A stretch of 64,000 nt of DNA from Mesorhizobium waimense (GTDB lineage Bacteria > Pseudomonadota > Alphaproteobacteria > Rhizobiales > Rhizobiaceae). Where the stretch lies: positions 1 to 64,000 of the forward strand of contig NZ_QZWZ01000013.1 of NCBI RefSeq assembly GCF_003601975.1. Direction: 5' to 3'. The notes beneath the pieces were generated by a model. That model ran no database searches and had not been told where the DNA came from. It saw only the letters and a program-made list of their open reading frames with translations. Shown piece after piece: positions 37,960 through 46,560 of this stretch. The translations under genes were made by a program, and so were the position numbers. Position 1 is the stretch's first letter; every line of letters starts with the position of its first letter.

Positions 37960-38480
37960 CGTCGCTTCCTCAACCCACCATGCGCACTCGTACACGAGGC
38001 CGTCTGCGAAGCGCCTTGCCTTCGCTGCGCACGGCACTTCTCGGCGCCGTGCTGTGGGGGGCGACGATGGGCGCTAGCGCATTGATCAATCTCCTGCTGG
38101 ATGATTGGGAAACGCCGGCCAAGATCCGCTTTGTGTCGCTGCTATATGCCGCTGGTGGGGCGCTGGCATTCCCGGTCGGCCTGTTCCTGGCGCGGCTTGT
38201 TTCGCAAGGCCGGCATTGGGAGGTCGCGCTTGCCGCGGCCTTCGTCTGCCTGCTCGCCGCGACGCTCGCGTTCACCGGCGGCCTGTTCGCACTGCAATAC
38301 CGTTCCTACTATGCCGAATGGCATGCGCCCGCCTTCACCATCACCTGGGCGTTCGAGCTGGTGTTCACGGGATTGACCGCGCTCTACCAGTTCGTCGTTC
38401 TCGGCATCCGGCTCTATTTTCCGCTCGGTTTCGCGGCACTCGCCGTCGCCAGCGTCTGGTTTGCGCGCCGGCGGCGTTGA
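37956..38480 (+). CDS. Integral membrane protein, unknown (174 aa)
   Basis: Four hydrophobic segments are visible, at about residues 27-48, 58-80, 91-113 and 130-165, with an Arg-rich N-terminus and C-terminus. I do not recognise the family. A GTG at 37956 overlaps the DUF2259 stop (GTGA); an ATG at 37980 is an alternative start. Likely cotranscribed with the DUF2259 gene. Confidence 0.65.
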   Translation: MTSLPQPTMRTRTRGRLRSALPSLRTALLGAVLWGATMGASALINLLLDDWETPAKIRFVSLLYAAGGALAFPVGLFLARLVSQGRHWEVALAAAFVCLLAATLAFTGGLFALQYRSYYAEWHAPAFTITWAFELVFTGLTALYQFVVLGIRLYFPLGFAALAVASVWFARRRR

Positions 38481-38538
38481 GCATTTGGCCAGCCTCTGTT
38501 AGGACGCGGGCGAATCCCTCGTATGTCAGGACTGACCG

Positions 38539-39846
38539 ATGATCCCTCGCTATTCCCGACCGGAAATGGTCGCCATCTGGTCGCCCGAAACCCGCTTCCG
38601 CATCTGGTTCGAGATCGAGGCCTATGCCTGCGACGCGCTGGCCGAGCTCGGCGTCATTCCGAAGGAAGCCGCGAAAACCATCTGGGAAAAGGGCGGTGCC
38701 GCGAAATTCGACGTCGAGGCGATCGACGAGATCGAGAGCGTCACCAAGCACGACGTCATCGCCTTCCTGACCCATCTCGGCGAATTCGTCGGACCGGACG
38801 CGCGCTTCATCCACCAGGGCATGACCTCGTCGGACGTGCTCGACACCTGCTTTGCCGTGCAGTTGACCCGCGCCAGCAACATCCTGCTCGCCGACATCGA
38901 CGGGCTGCTCGCCGCGCTCAAGCGCCGCGCCTTCGAACACAAGGACACCGTCACCATCGGCCGCAGCCATGGCATCCATGCCGAGCCGACGACCTTCGGC
39001 GTCAAATTGGCGCAGGCCTATGCCGAATTCGCGCGCTGCCGCGAACGTCTGGTGCATGCGCGCGAAGACATCGCCACCTGCGCCATTTCCGGCGCGGTCG
39101 GCACCTTCGCCAACATCGACCCCTATGTCGAAGAGCATGTGGCGAAAAAGCTCGGGCTGAAGCCGGAGCCGGTGTCGACGCAGGTCATCCCGCGCGATCG
39201 CCACGCCATGTTCTTTGCCACGCTCGGCGTCATCGCCTCATCGATCGAGCGGCTGGCTATCGAAATCCGCCATCTGCAGCGCACCGAGGTGCTGGAGGCG
39301 GAGGAGTATTTCTCGCCGGGACAAAAAGGCTCGTCGGCGATGCCGCACAAGCGCAACCCGGTGCTGACCGAGAACCTCACCGGCCTTGCCCGCATGGTGC
39401 GCGCCTTTGCGCTGCCGGCGATGGAGAACGTGGCGCTCTGGCACGAGCGCGACATTTCGCATTCGTCGGTCGAGCGCATGATCGGGCCGGACGCCACGGT
39501 GACGCTCGATTTCGCGCTGTCTCGGCTGACCAGCGTCGTCGACAAGCTGCTGGTCTATCCTGACAATATGCTCAAGAACATGAACAAGTTCCGCGGTCTG
39601 GTGCATTCGCAGCGCGTGCTGCTGGCGCTGACCCAGGCCGGAGTCAGCCGCGAGGACGCCTATCGGCTGGTGCAGCGCAACGCCATGAAGGTGTGGGAGC
39701 AAGGTGCTGATTTCCTTGAGGAACTCTTGGCCGACAAGGAGGTGACCGCGGCGTTGCCCGAGGCAGAGATCCGCGAAAAATTCGACCTTGGCTACCATAC
39801 CAAGCATGTCGACACGATCTTCAAGCGCGTGTTTGGAGAGGCCTGA
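38539..39846 (+). CDS. purB: Adenylosuccinate lyase
   Basis: 435 residues. Catalyses two fumarate-releasing steps of purine synthesis: SAICAR to AICAR and adenylosuccinate to AMP. The fumarase-superfamily signature 'SSAMPHKRNPVLTENLTG' is near residue 265, preceded by the catalytic-His region 'TIGRSHGIHAEPTTFG'; 'HQGMTSSDVLDTCFAVQ' is also conserved. It opens a regional set of purine genes (purC, purS, purQ, purL) on the same strand, though separated from purC by 4 kb including an IS remnant. Confidence 0.97.
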   Translation: MIPRYSRPEMVAIWSPETRFRIWFEIEAYACDALAELGVIPKEAAKTIWEKGGAAKFDVEAIDEIESVTKHDVIAFLTHLGEFVGPDARFIHQGMTSSDVLDTCFAVQLTRASNILLADIDGLLAALKRRAFEHKDTVTIGRSHGIHAEPTTFGVKLAQAYAEFARCRERLVHAREDIATCAISGAVGTFANIDPYVEEHVAKKLGLKPEPVSTQVIPRDRHAMFFATLGVIASSIERLAIEIRHLQRTEVLEAEEYFSPGQKGSSAMPHKRNPVLTENLTGLARMVRAFALPAMENVALWHERDISHSSVERMIGPDATVTLDFALSRLTSVVDKLLVYPDNMLKNMNKFRGLVHSQRVLLALTQAGVSREDAYRLVQRNAMKVWEQGADFLEELLADKEVTAALPEAEIREKFDLGYHTKHVDTIFKRVFGEA

Positions 39847-39871
39847 GGCCCTAAAAAAAAGCCCGCCAAGT

Positions 39872-39895
39872 TGAACTGACCCGCGAAAGTTGGAC
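39872..39895 (+). repeat. Left terminal inverted repeat of the IS remnant
   Basis: 24 bp beginning TGAACTGACCCGCGAAAG; matches the complement of the right end at 22 of 24 positions. Confidence 0.85.
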
Positions 39896-39915
39896 ACAAC
39901 CTTCGGGGGTTTTGC

Positions 39916-40442
39916 ATGTCCAGACACAGTGCGAGTTTCAAGCGCTCGGTTGTCGATAGCTATTTGTGCGGGGATGAAAAGCTATGCGAGTGCGGCGTCG
40001 ACCCATCCATGGAGTTGACGCGGCGACTGTTCGCAAATGGGTTGCTTTGTACCAGGCGCATGGCGATGCCGGGCTGTTGGGCAAGTACGGTCGTTACGAC
40101 GCGGCGTTCAAGCTGTCAGTGCTTGAGCGGATGTGGGAGGAAGGTCTGTCGTATCGCCAGACGGCGGCGCTGTTCAATATCCGCAATGCCGGTTGCCTGA
40201 CGGGCTAGGAGAAGCGCTATCATGCGGGCGGGATAGAGGCGCTCGCCCCGCGCTCCAGAGGACGACCCATGTCGAAGCCGCCGGCCCCCGCAGTGCCTGT
40301 TGCAGCCAGTGACGAGGCCAAAAGCCGCGAAGAACTGCTGGCCGAGCTGAAGCAGCTGCGGATGGAGAACGCCTACCTAAAAAAACTGGAGGCCTTAACG
40401 CAGGAACACGCGCCCAAAAAGCGCAAGCCGTCCAGGCTTTAG
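39916..40442 (+). pseudogene. IS150-type orfA, frameshifted
   Basis: Starts with ATG at 39916 in frame 'MSRHSASFKRSVVDSYLCGD', then shifts near 39977-40005 into the frame reading 'HGVDAATVRKWVALYQAHGD' and 'FKLSVLERMWEEGLSYRQTA'. These are the two helix-turn-helix units of IS150-type OrfA. A TAG at 40206-40208 interrupts it; the same frame continues with a leucine-zipper-like 'ELLAELKQLRMENAYLKKLE' to TAG at 40440-40442. A run of seven As at about 40378 may be the remains of the programmed -1 frameshift site. Confidence 0.85.
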
Positions 40443-40824
40443 GGCCGTTACATCCGCTTATGGGACTGCTCGAACTGGCGAAGCTGCCGCGCAGCACGTT
40501 CTATTACAGGCAAAAGGCGGCCTCGCGCTCGGACCGCCATGCGGCGCTGAAGGAGGCGATCAAGGCCATCTTCGACAGCCACAAGGGCCGCTACGGCTAT
40601 CGCCGGGTGACCGCACAACTGCGCCGGCTAGGCCGGCGCGTCAACCAATCGCCACACTCAAGTCCGAACTCTTCCATCCTGAAAGGTTCGAGACGGTCCA
40701 AAGCCTCGACAAGGCCATCGAGCGCTACATCGACTATTACAACCACCGACGCATCAAACTGAAATTGAAAGAGCTGACCCCTGTGCAATACAGGACCCAG
40801 CCCTTAAATCTACCAGCTCAATGA
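40443..40824 (+). pseudogene. IS150-type orfB, internally deleted
   Basis: Keeps the OrfB N-terminus ('LLELAKLPRSTFYYRQKAAS', 'GRYGYRRVTAQLRRLGRRVN') up to about 40644 and, in another frame from about 40657, the C-terminus ('LDKAIERYIDYYNHRRIKLK', 'ELTPVQYRTQPLNL'). About 160-170 residues with the DDE catalytic core are missing between. Non-functional transposase. Confidence 0.88.
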
Positions 40825-40827
40825 ACC

Positions 40828-40851
40828 GTCCAATTTTCGGGGGTCAGTTCA
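40828..40851 (-). repeat. Right terminal inverted repeat of the IS remnant
   Basis: 24 bp ending GGGGGTCAGTTCA; complement of the left end with two mismatches. Confidence 0.85.
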
Positions 40852-40880
40852 CGATCCGGGCCTTTTCATATTTGTGGCAT

Positions 40881-41780
40881 TCACGCCTTGCCGGGAACGG
40901 TCCTGATCACCGTGCCCCACGGATCCTCGCGGGTTGTTTCGCTGGCAATATTGTCCGAGCGCATCTCGACCCAGGCCAGGCCGGAACGAGCGGAATCACG
41001 ACGGCCGGCGCCGGAACTCTGCCAGGCATTGGCGCCGATGTGGTGGTGATAGCCGCCTGACGACAGGAACACCGCTTGGCCGCCATATTTGGCGACCGTG
41101 TCGAAGCCGAACTCCTGGTTCCACCAGGCCTCGGCCTCTTCCGGCCGGCCGACGCGCAGATGCACATGGCCGACAATGCTGTTTTCCGGCGCACCCTGCC
41201 ATCCCACGTCGCCGGCCGGAACGTCGGCGACAACTGACGCAATGTTCAGCCGCTCGGTCGCCATGGCGATCTTGTCGCCATTCCATTTCCAGTCCTGCGG
41301 GCGGCGGTCGGCATAGATCTCGATGCCGTTGCCCTCGAGGTCGGTTAGGTACAGCGCCTCGCTGACCAGATGGTCGGATGCGCCCTCGATGGCGATCTTG
41401 TTGGCGATGGCATGGTTGATCCAGCGGCCAAGGTCTGCCCGGCTGGGCAGCAGGAAAGCGGTGTGGAACAGGCCGGCGCTGCGCGGATCGTCGGGCTTGG
41501 CTGCCGCATCCGGCTCGATGACGAGCAATGGGCGATCGGCGGCACCGAGCGTGATCGCACCATCGGCGCGGCTCAACTCCTGCAGGCCGACGACCTGGCG
41601 ATAGTAGGCAGCCAGGCCTTCGGCGTCGCGCGCCCTCAACCCGACACGGGAAACGCTCACCGGGGTGGTGGCGGCAAAAGGCAGTTCGCTCATCATTGTC
41701 TCCGTTCGGGCTGCGCTCGTTGAAGCTCCCAAAGCCAGGAGCCCGGCGCCACCGATAACTGTACGTCGTGTCAGTGCCAA
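40881..41780 (-). CDS. VOC family protein, catechol-2,3-dioxygenase-like, with Tat-type signal
   Basis: 299 residues. An N-terminal Tat-like signal ('LTRRTVIGGAGLLALGAS') precedes two vicinal-oxygen-chelate repeats: 'VSRVGLRARDAEGLAAYYRQ' starts the first and 'IVGHVHLRVGRPEEAEAWW' the second. Candidate metal ligands are His in 'GLFHTAFLLP', His in 'GHVHLRV' and Glu in 'GNGIEIYADR'. Resembles Bacillus CatE-type dioxygenases; the substrate is unknown. If the internal 'MMSELPF' start were used, the Tat signal would be lost. Convergent with purB; their shared terminator appears split by the IS remnant. Confidence 0.85.
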   Translation of the reverse strand: MALTRRTVIGGAGLLALGASTSAARTETMMSELPFAATTPVSVSRVGLRARDAEGLAAYYRQVVGLQELSRADGAITLGAADRPLLVIEPDAAAKPDDPRSAGLFHTAFLLPSRADLGRWINHAIANKIAIEGASDHLVSEALYLTDLEGNGIEIYADRRPQDWKWNGDKIAMATERLNIASVVADVPAGDVGWQGAPENSIVGHVHLRVGRPEEAEAWWNQEFGFDTVAKYGGQAVFLSSGGYHHHIGANAWQSSGAGRRDSARSGLAWVEMRSDNIASETTREDPWGTVIRTVPGKA

Positions 41781-41929
41781 AATCCCGGTCCTTCACGGCT
41801 GTTTGTTGTCCCGTGTCAGATGGTCGATCGCGATCGTTCACACAAGATGGCAAGAAGCGAACAAGGTGTTCACTATTGTGATCGCCAACCTCATTCGAGA
41901 TGGTTGCACCCGGCATCGGCGCTCGCTAC

Positions 41930-42496
41930 ATGCGCGCCATGAAGGTCAAGGACGCAGATATTCTCATCGTGCCGGGTTACACCAATTCCGGTCCCGAGCA
42001 TTGGCAGACGCGTTGGCAGTCGAAACTGTCGACGGCGCGCCGGGTCGAGCAGGCGGAATGGTCGAAGCCGGTGCGCGAGGACTGGACGGCGAATGTCGCC
42101 AAGGCAGTCAACGAGGCCGAGCGGCCGGTCGTCATCGTCGCGCATTCGCTGGGCGTCGCGGCGGCTATCCAGGCGATGCCGCAATTTCAGCGCCCTGTGG
42201 CAGGCGCTTTTTTCGTGGCGCCGCCCGATGTCGCCAATCCCGAAATCAGGCCGAGACACCTGATGACCTTCGGCCCCTACCCGCGCGAGCCGCTGACCTT
42301 CCCGTCGGTGGTGATCGCCAGCCGCAACGATCCGTTCTGCGCCTTCGACGTCGCCGAGGACATTGCCGGAGCCTGGGGCTCATTGTTCATCGACACCGGC
42401 GATGCCGGCCATCTCAACGCAGACTCCGGCTTCGGCCCGTGGCCGGAGGGCTCGATGACCTTCGCCAAGTTCCTGACCGATCTCAAAGGGGCTTAA
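41930..42496 (+). CDS. RBBP9/YdeN-type serine hydrolase
   Basis: 188 residues from the ATG at 41930 (41900 and 41939 are alternatives). The family pattern is clear: 'DILIVPGYTNSGPEHWQTRW', nucleophile elbow 'VVIVAHSLGVAAAIQAM' (H-S-L-G) and 'GDAGHLNADSGFGPWPEG' with the catalytic His; 'VVIASRNDPFCAFDVAED' holds the Asp. Small alpha/beta-hydrolases of unknown natural substrate, cytoplasmic. Confidence 0.9.
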   Translation: MRAMKVKDADILIVPGYTNSGPEHWQTRWQSKLSTARRVEQAEWSKPVREDWTANVAKAVNEAERPVVIVAHSLGVAAAIQAMPQFQRPVAGAFFVAPPDVANPEIRPRHLMTFGPYPREPLTFPSVVIASRNDPFCAFDVAEDIAGAWGSLFIDTGDAGHLNADSGFGPWPEGSMTFAKFLTDLKGA

Positions 42497-42521
42497 GTCC
42501 CTGGAGACAGCGCGCGCGCCG

Positions 42522-43295
42522 TCAGTTGCCGATCGAATCCCGCATGCTCTTCAGCAAAGTCTTGGCGCCGAGCGCGATCAGCGCATGGTCCGAGCCCATG
42601 GCCAGCAACCGATAGCCCATCGCCACCACGCGGCCGGCGACGGCCGGCTCGATGACGTAGATCGCCGCATGCTTGCCGGCCTTGCGCGTGCGCTCGGCGA
42701 TCGAGGCCACCGTCTCCATCATGCTTTCCAGGGTCGAATTGACGGTGGCGCCGTTCGACCATGCGATCGAGAAATCCGACGGGCCGACGAAGATGCCGTC
42801 GATGCCGGGCGTGTCGAGGATGCCATCGAGTGCCTCGAAGGCGGCGCGCGTTTCGACCATCGCGAACGCCATGGTGCGCTGGTTAGTGTCGCGCAGCCAT
42901 TCGGCATGGTCGCCCTTGCCGTGGCGCGGAAAGGCGTAGGTTGGTCCCCAGGAACGCTCACCCATTGGCGGATACTTCATGGCAGCGGCGAAAAGCCTGG
43001 CGTCGGCCACCGAATTCACCATCGGCGCGATCACCGCCTCGGCGCCGAAGTCGAGCGCCCGGCTCGCCATGTCGAAGCGGCCGACCGGGATGCGCACCAG
43101 CGCCGGCTTGTTGGCGGCCAGCACCGGCACAAGGCCGCGCAGGACGCTGTCCTCGTGATGGCCGCCATGCTGCATGTCGAGCGTGACGGCGTCGAAGCCC
43201 TGTTTGGCGACGATCTCCACCGTGAGCGCGTCCGGCACTCCGGACCATGCGGTGAACAGCGTTTCATCCGCCGTCAGGCGTGATTTCAGGGACAT
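42522..43295 (-). CDS. HpcH/HpaI aldolase family protein
   Basis: 257 residues, TIM-barrel class II pyruvate aldolase. 'DAVTLDMQHGGHHEDSVLRG' carries the catalytic-His region, 'VRIPVGRFDMASRALDFGA' contains the Arg that binds pyruvate, and 'GIDGIFVGPSDFSIAWSNGA' the metal-binding Asp segment. Family members cleave 2-keto-3-deoxy sugar acids or 4-hydroxy-2-ketoheptanedioate to pyruvate plus an aldehyde. The substrate here is not determined. Single gene, upstream terminator on the same strand belongs to the zeta-subunit gene. Confidence 0.92.
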   Translation of the reverse strand: MSLKSRLTADETLFTAWSGVPDALTVEIVAKQGFDAVTLDMQHGGHHEDSVLRGLVPVLAANKPALVRIPVGRFDMASRALDFGAEAVIAPMVNSVADARLFAAAMKYPPMGERSWGPTYAFPRHGKGDHAEWLRDTNQRTMAFAMVETRAAFEALDGILDTPGIDGIFVGPSDFSIAWSNGATVNSTLESMMETVASIAERTRKAGKHAAIYVIEPAVAGRVVAMGYRLLAMGSDHALIALGAKTLLKSMRDSIGN

Positions 43296-43351
43296 CGCAT
43301 CTTTCCTTGTTAACAGTCGCAGTTTCAGCCGGAAACGGCGGCAAAGGCAAA

Positions 43352-43379
43352 GAAAAACCGCCCGGCTGGGCCGGGCGGT
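43352..43379 (-). terminator. Rho-independent terminator of the zeta-subunit gene
   Basis: Read on the minus strand, ACCGCCCGG and CCGGGCGGT form a 9-bp stem with a 5-nt loop followed by TTTTTCTTT, 18 bp after the stop of the gene at 43398-43718. Confidence 0.88.
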
Positions 43380-43397
43380 CGATTGGTCCAGGCTGGA

Positions 43398-43718
43398 TCA
43401 GGTGTTCTTGATCTGCTCGATCGCCTGCGCCATCAGCTCATCCATGGTGCGGCGGATCTGGTGATCGGACTGGGCAACCCCGGCAGCATCGAAATCCGCG
43501 CGGATCTTGCGGAAAACGTCGTGATCGCCGGCTTCCTCGATGTCGGCCACGACCACTTCCTTGGCATAGGTTTCAGCATCGGCGCCCGACTTGCCGAGCT
43601 TCTCGGCCGCCCACAGGCCAAGCGCCTTGTTGCGGCGGGCCGAAGCCTTGAAGCGGAGTTCCTCATCGAAGGCGAATTTGCGCTCGAAGCCCTCTTCGCG
43701 GTCTTTCATGCTGCTCAT
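43398..43718 (-). CDS. F-type ATPase inhibitor subunit zeta (DUF1476)
   Basis: 106 residues, a four-helix protein that inhibits ATP hydrolysis by the F1F0-ATPase in alphaproteobacteria. It starts 'MSSMKDREEGFERKFAFDEE', with the inhibitory N-terminal helix, and continues 'RFKASARRNKALGLWAAEKL'. Length and motifs fit the family closely. GGAGGG lies five bases before the ATG at 43718; the longer frame is not conserved. Monocistronic with its own terminator; divergent from purC. Confidence 0.93.
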   Translation of the reverse strand: MSSMKDREEGFERKFAFDEELRFKASARRNKALGLWAAEKLGKSGADAETYAKEVVVADIEEAGDHDVFRKIRADFDAAGVAQSDHQIRRTMDELMAQAIEQIKNT

Positions 43719-43994
43719 GGCGTCCCTCCGGGTCAAATCCGATTCGTTGGCGGTGAATATGTGTGTTGCCGAAGCACAAACCAAAAGGCCGCGGGCCGGT
43801 CAATATGCTACATCATTTGCTGCGCTGCGGCATTTCGGTCCCGAAACCGGTTGATTGAAAGGATTTGCCGATTGAGCAAACAGTGCGATTGGGATAGACA
43901 CCGGCATTGAACACCGCCGTCTGTACACTAATTTAGGCAGACGGAGAGGAACTGGTCGCTTGCCGCCTGCCCGGAAATCCAGAGAAAAAATCAG

Positions 43995-44789
43995 ATGAAA
44001 AATCGCCGCCGCATTTATGAAGGCAAGGCCAAGATCCTCTATGAGGGCCCTGAGCCGGGGACGCTGATCCAGTTTTTCAAGGACGATGCCACCGCCTTCA
44101 ACAAGAAGAAACACGAAGTCGTCGACGGCAAGGGCGTGCTCAACAACCGCATTTCCGAGCACATCTTCAACCACCTCAACCGGATGGGCATTCCGACCCA
44201 CTTCATCCGCCGGCTCAACATGCGCGAGCAGCTGATCAAGGAAGTCGAGATCATCCCGCTCGAGGTGGTGGTGCGTAACGTCGCCGCCGGCTCGCTGGCC
44301 AAGCGCCTCGGCATTGAGGAAGGCACCGTGCTGCCGCGCTCGATCATCGAATTCTATTACAAGGCCGACGCGCTGGACGATCCGATGGTGTCGGAAGAGC
44401 ACATCACCGCCTTCGGCTGGGCAAGCCCGCAAGAGATCGACGACGTCATGGCGCTGGCCATCCGCGTCAACGACTTCCTTTCCGGCCTGTTCATGGGCGT
44501 CGGCATCCAGCTCGTCGACTTCAAAATCGAGTGCGGCCGCCTGTTCGAGGGTGACATGATGCGCATCGTCGTCGCCGATGAGATTTCGCCCGACTCCTGC
44601 CGGTTGTGGGATGTCGCGACGCAGGACAAGCTCGACAAGGATCGCTTCCGCCGCGACATGGGCGGGCTGGTCGAAGCCTATCAGGAAGTTGCCCGCCGCC
44701 TCGGCATCATGAACGAGAACGAGCCGCCGCGCCCGACCGGGCCGGTGCTGGTTGCGTCCAGCGAGCCGCCAAAGGGCATGAAGCACTAA
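43995..44789 (+). CDS. purC: Phosphoribosylaminoimidazole-succinocarboxamide synthase
   Basis: 264 residues. Joins CAIR and aspartate with ATP to give SAICAR in de novo purine synthesis. 'RRIYEGKAKILYEGPEPGTL' (ATP-binding strands), 'LEVVVRNVAAGSLAKRLGIE' and 'LVDFKIECGRLFEGDMMRIV' are conserved. First of the group purC, purS, membrane gene, purQ. It is 67 bp ahead of purS, suggesting cotranscription. Confidence 0.97.
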   Translation: MKNRRRIYEGKAKILYEGPEPGTLIQFFKDDATAFNKKKHEVVDGKGVLNNRISEHIFNHLNRMGIPTHFIRRLNMREQLIKEVEIIPLEVVVRNVAAGSLAKRLGIEEGTVLPRSIIEFYYKADALDDPMVSEEHITAFGWASPQEIDDVMALAIRVNDFLSGLFMGVGIQLVDFKIECGRLFEGDMMRIVVADEISPDSCRLWDVATQDKLDKDRFRRDMGGLVEAYQEVARRLGIMNENEPPRPTGPVLVASSEPPKGMKH

Positions 44790-44856
44790 TTACCAAACCG
44801 GGCTTGCCGGTGACGGCGGGCCCGGCGCACACCGTATTGATTTCTCAGGAGCATCG

Positions 44857-45096
44857 ATGAAAGCCCGTATCACCGTCACCCTCAAGAACGGCGTGCTCGA
44901 CCCGCAAGGCAAGGCGATCGAGCATGCGCTTTCCGGGCTGGGTTTTGACGGCGTCGGCCAGGTGCGCCAGGGCAAGGTGTTCGACGTCGAACTGTCCGAG
45001 ACCGACAAGGCCAAGGCCGAGGCCGATCTCAAGGCGATGTGCGACAAGCTTCTGGCGAACACCGTGATTGAGAACTATAGTGTAGCCATTACCTGA
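44857..45096 (+). CDS. purS: Phosphoribosylformylglycinamidine synthase subunit PurS
   Basis: 79 residues: 'RITVTLKNGVLDPQGKAIEH' and 'GFDGVGQVRQGKVFDVELSE' define PurS, the small subunit that bridges PurL and PurQ. Its presence fits the small-type PurL encoded at 49121. Followed 19 bp later by an unrelated membrane protein gene rather than purQ directly. Confidence 0.96.
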   Translation: MKARITVTLKNGVLDPQGKAIEHALSGLGFDGVGQVRQGKVFDVELSETDKAKAEADLKAMCDKLLANTVIENYSVAIT

Positions 45097-45115
45097 GGTT
45101 GTACCGGAGGGGCTG

Positions 45116-45385
45116 ATGGCCGACGTGAGATCGCCCTCGTGGGTTCACCGGCTTGGCGGCAAATCGATCTTGGCAGCCGGGTTGCACGTGCTGGGATTGG
45201 CAATTGCCTTACCCGGAGTACTGCTTGCAGCGCTCATGCTGGAAGATTGGACGCGGCCTGCAACTGACTGGCGCGATCTTCTGTTTGGTCCGAAGAGTGG
45301 TCTGGGCTGGCTCGGTCTGACGATACTTGCGATCGCGCTTCTTATCTACTTCTCCCTTGCGCTCCTTGCGCGCAGGATTCGATAG
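45116..45385 (+). CDS. Small membrane protein between purS and purQ (89 aa)
   Basis: 89 residues with two strong hydrophobic segments ('AAGLHVLGLAIALPGVLLAA' and 'LGWLGLTILAIALLIYFSLA') and a basic C-terminus ('LLARRIR'). I do not recognise the family. GGAGGGG precedes the ATG. It is read with purS and purQ, only 19 and 48 bp from them, so it should be coexpressed with purine synthesis genes without an obvious link. Confidence 0.65.
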   Translation: MADVRSPSWVHRLGGKSILAAGLHVLGLAIALPGVLLAALMLEDWTRPATDWRDLLFGPKSGLGWLGLTILAIALLIYFSLALLARRIR

Positions 45386-45433
45386 AATCGTTCGATAGAA
45401 TCGATTGTCCAAAACGATCAGGTTGCCAAAGAC

Positions 45434-46102
45434 ATGAAATCAGCCGTCGTCCTTCTCCCCGGCCTCAACCGCGACCGCGACATGATCGCGGCGCTGACCA
45501 AGATCTCCGGGCAAGCGCCGGCAACCGTCTGGCAAACCGACACCGAAATCCCCGATGTCGACCTGATCGCCATTCCCGGCGGCTTTTCCTTTGGCGACTA
45601 TCTGCGCTGCGGCGCGATTGCCGCGCGCATGCCGGTGATGCGGGCGGTCGCCGAAAAGGCGGCCAAGGGCGTCATGGTCATCGGTGTCTGCAACGGCTTC
45701 CAGATCCTGGTCGAGGCCGGAATGCTGCCGGGCGCCCTGATGCGCAATTCATCGCTGAAATTCGTCTGCCGGCAGGTGAAGCTCCAGATCGCCAACGCCA
45801 ACACGATGTTCACGCGCCGCTATCAGCCGGGCCAGATCATCCGTTCGCCGGTAGCGCATCATGATGGCAACTATTTCGCCGATGCCGAGACGCTGGCCCG
45901 CCTGGAAGGCGAGGGACAGGTGGTGTTCCGCTATGCCGAAGGCACCAACCCCAACGGCTCGATCAACGACATTGCCGGCATCATCAACGACAAGGGCAAT
46001 GTGCTCGGGCTCATGCCGCATCCCGAGAACCTGATCGAGGCCGCCCATGGCGGCAGCGACGGCCGGGCGCTGTTTGAAGGCGCCCTCGGCATCGCCGCTT
46101 GA
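45434..46102 (+). CDS. purQ: Phosphoribosylformylglycinamidine synthase subunit PurQ (glutaminase)
   Basis: 222 residues, class I glutamine amidotransferase. The nucleophile Cys is in 'VMVIGVCNGFQILVEAGMLP' and the His-x-Glu in 'VLGLMPHPENLIEA'. It hydrolyses glutamine and passes ammonia to PurL in the FGAR-to-FGAM step, with PurS. 'SAVVLLPGLNRDRDMIAALT' is the family N-terminus. Confidence 0.97.
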   Translation: MKSAVVLLPGLNRDRDMIAALTKISGQAPATVWQTDTEIPDVDLIAIPGGFSFGDYLRCGAIAARMPVMRAVAEKAAKGVMVIGVCNGFQILVEAGMLPGALMRNSSLKFVCRQVKLQIANANTMFTRRYQPGQIIRSPVAHHDGNYFADAETLARLEGEGQVVFRYAEGTNPNGSINDIAGIINDKGNVLGLMPHPENLIEAAHGGSDGRALFEGALGIAA

Positions 46103-46145
46103 AATTCTCTCAGATATTCCTTTCAGAACCGGGGGCGGCCTGACC

Positions 46146-46556
46146 ATGAGATTGACGATTGCTCGCCTTGCTTTGCTGGCTGCCGCCGGTCTCGCGCTGG
46201 CCTCCTGCCAGTCGAGCCCGAAGAGCGCGCCGGTCCCTTCAGGCAAGAGCGCCTCGCTGCTTGCCATGGAACAGGTGGCGATCGCCGCCCACAAATGCTG
46301 GATCGCCAGCAAGGACCCGGCCTTCAAGCCCTATCAGATGGCCAACGAGCTGAATTCGTTCAGCGGCACGCCGCGCTTCCTGCTGGTTCCGGCCAAGCAC
46401 TATGGCGGCAAGCCGCTGCTGGTGGTGCAGGCGCAAGGCAATTCCAGCCGGGTCGACGTGTTCGGTCCGCTGATGGCCGACCCGCTTGGCGCCCGCATCG
46501 GCTCGGACATCGCCCGCTGGCAAACGGGCAATCCCTCCTGCGCCGCTGCCGCATAG
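46146..46556 (+). CDS. Hypothetical lipoprotein (136 aa)
   Basis: 136 residues with a lipoprotein signal ('LALLAAAGLALASC') and a compact domain containing 'EQVAIAAHKCWIASKDPAFK' and 'GKPLLVVQAQGNSSRVDVFG'. I recognise no family. The ATG at 46146 is chosen from the signal peptide; the frame extends back into purQ. The next gene begins 4 bp after its stop, so they are probably cotranscribed. Confidence 0.7.
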   Translation: MRLTIARLALLAAAGLALASCQSSPKSAPVPSGKSASLLAMEQVAIAAHKCWIASKDPAFKPYQMANELNSFSGTPRFLLVPAKHYGGKPLLVVQAQGNSSRVDVFGPLMADPLGARIGSDIARWQTGNPSCAAAA

Positions 46557-46560
46557 GGCC

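Larger units (their letters stand above)
39872..40851. mobile_element. Degenerate IS3-family (IS150-type) insertion sequence
   Basis: A 980-bp element bounded by 24-bp terminal inverted repeats that agree at 22 positions (39872-39895 and 40828-40851; ends TGAACTGACC... and ...GGTCAGTTCA). It contains an orfA remnant (frameshifted, with an internal stop) and an orfB that keeps only the N- and C-terminal parts, so the DDE catalytic core is deleted. The element cannot transpose by itself. No target-site duplication is evident. It sits 25 bp after purB and separates it from the convergent VOC gene. Confidence 0.88.
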
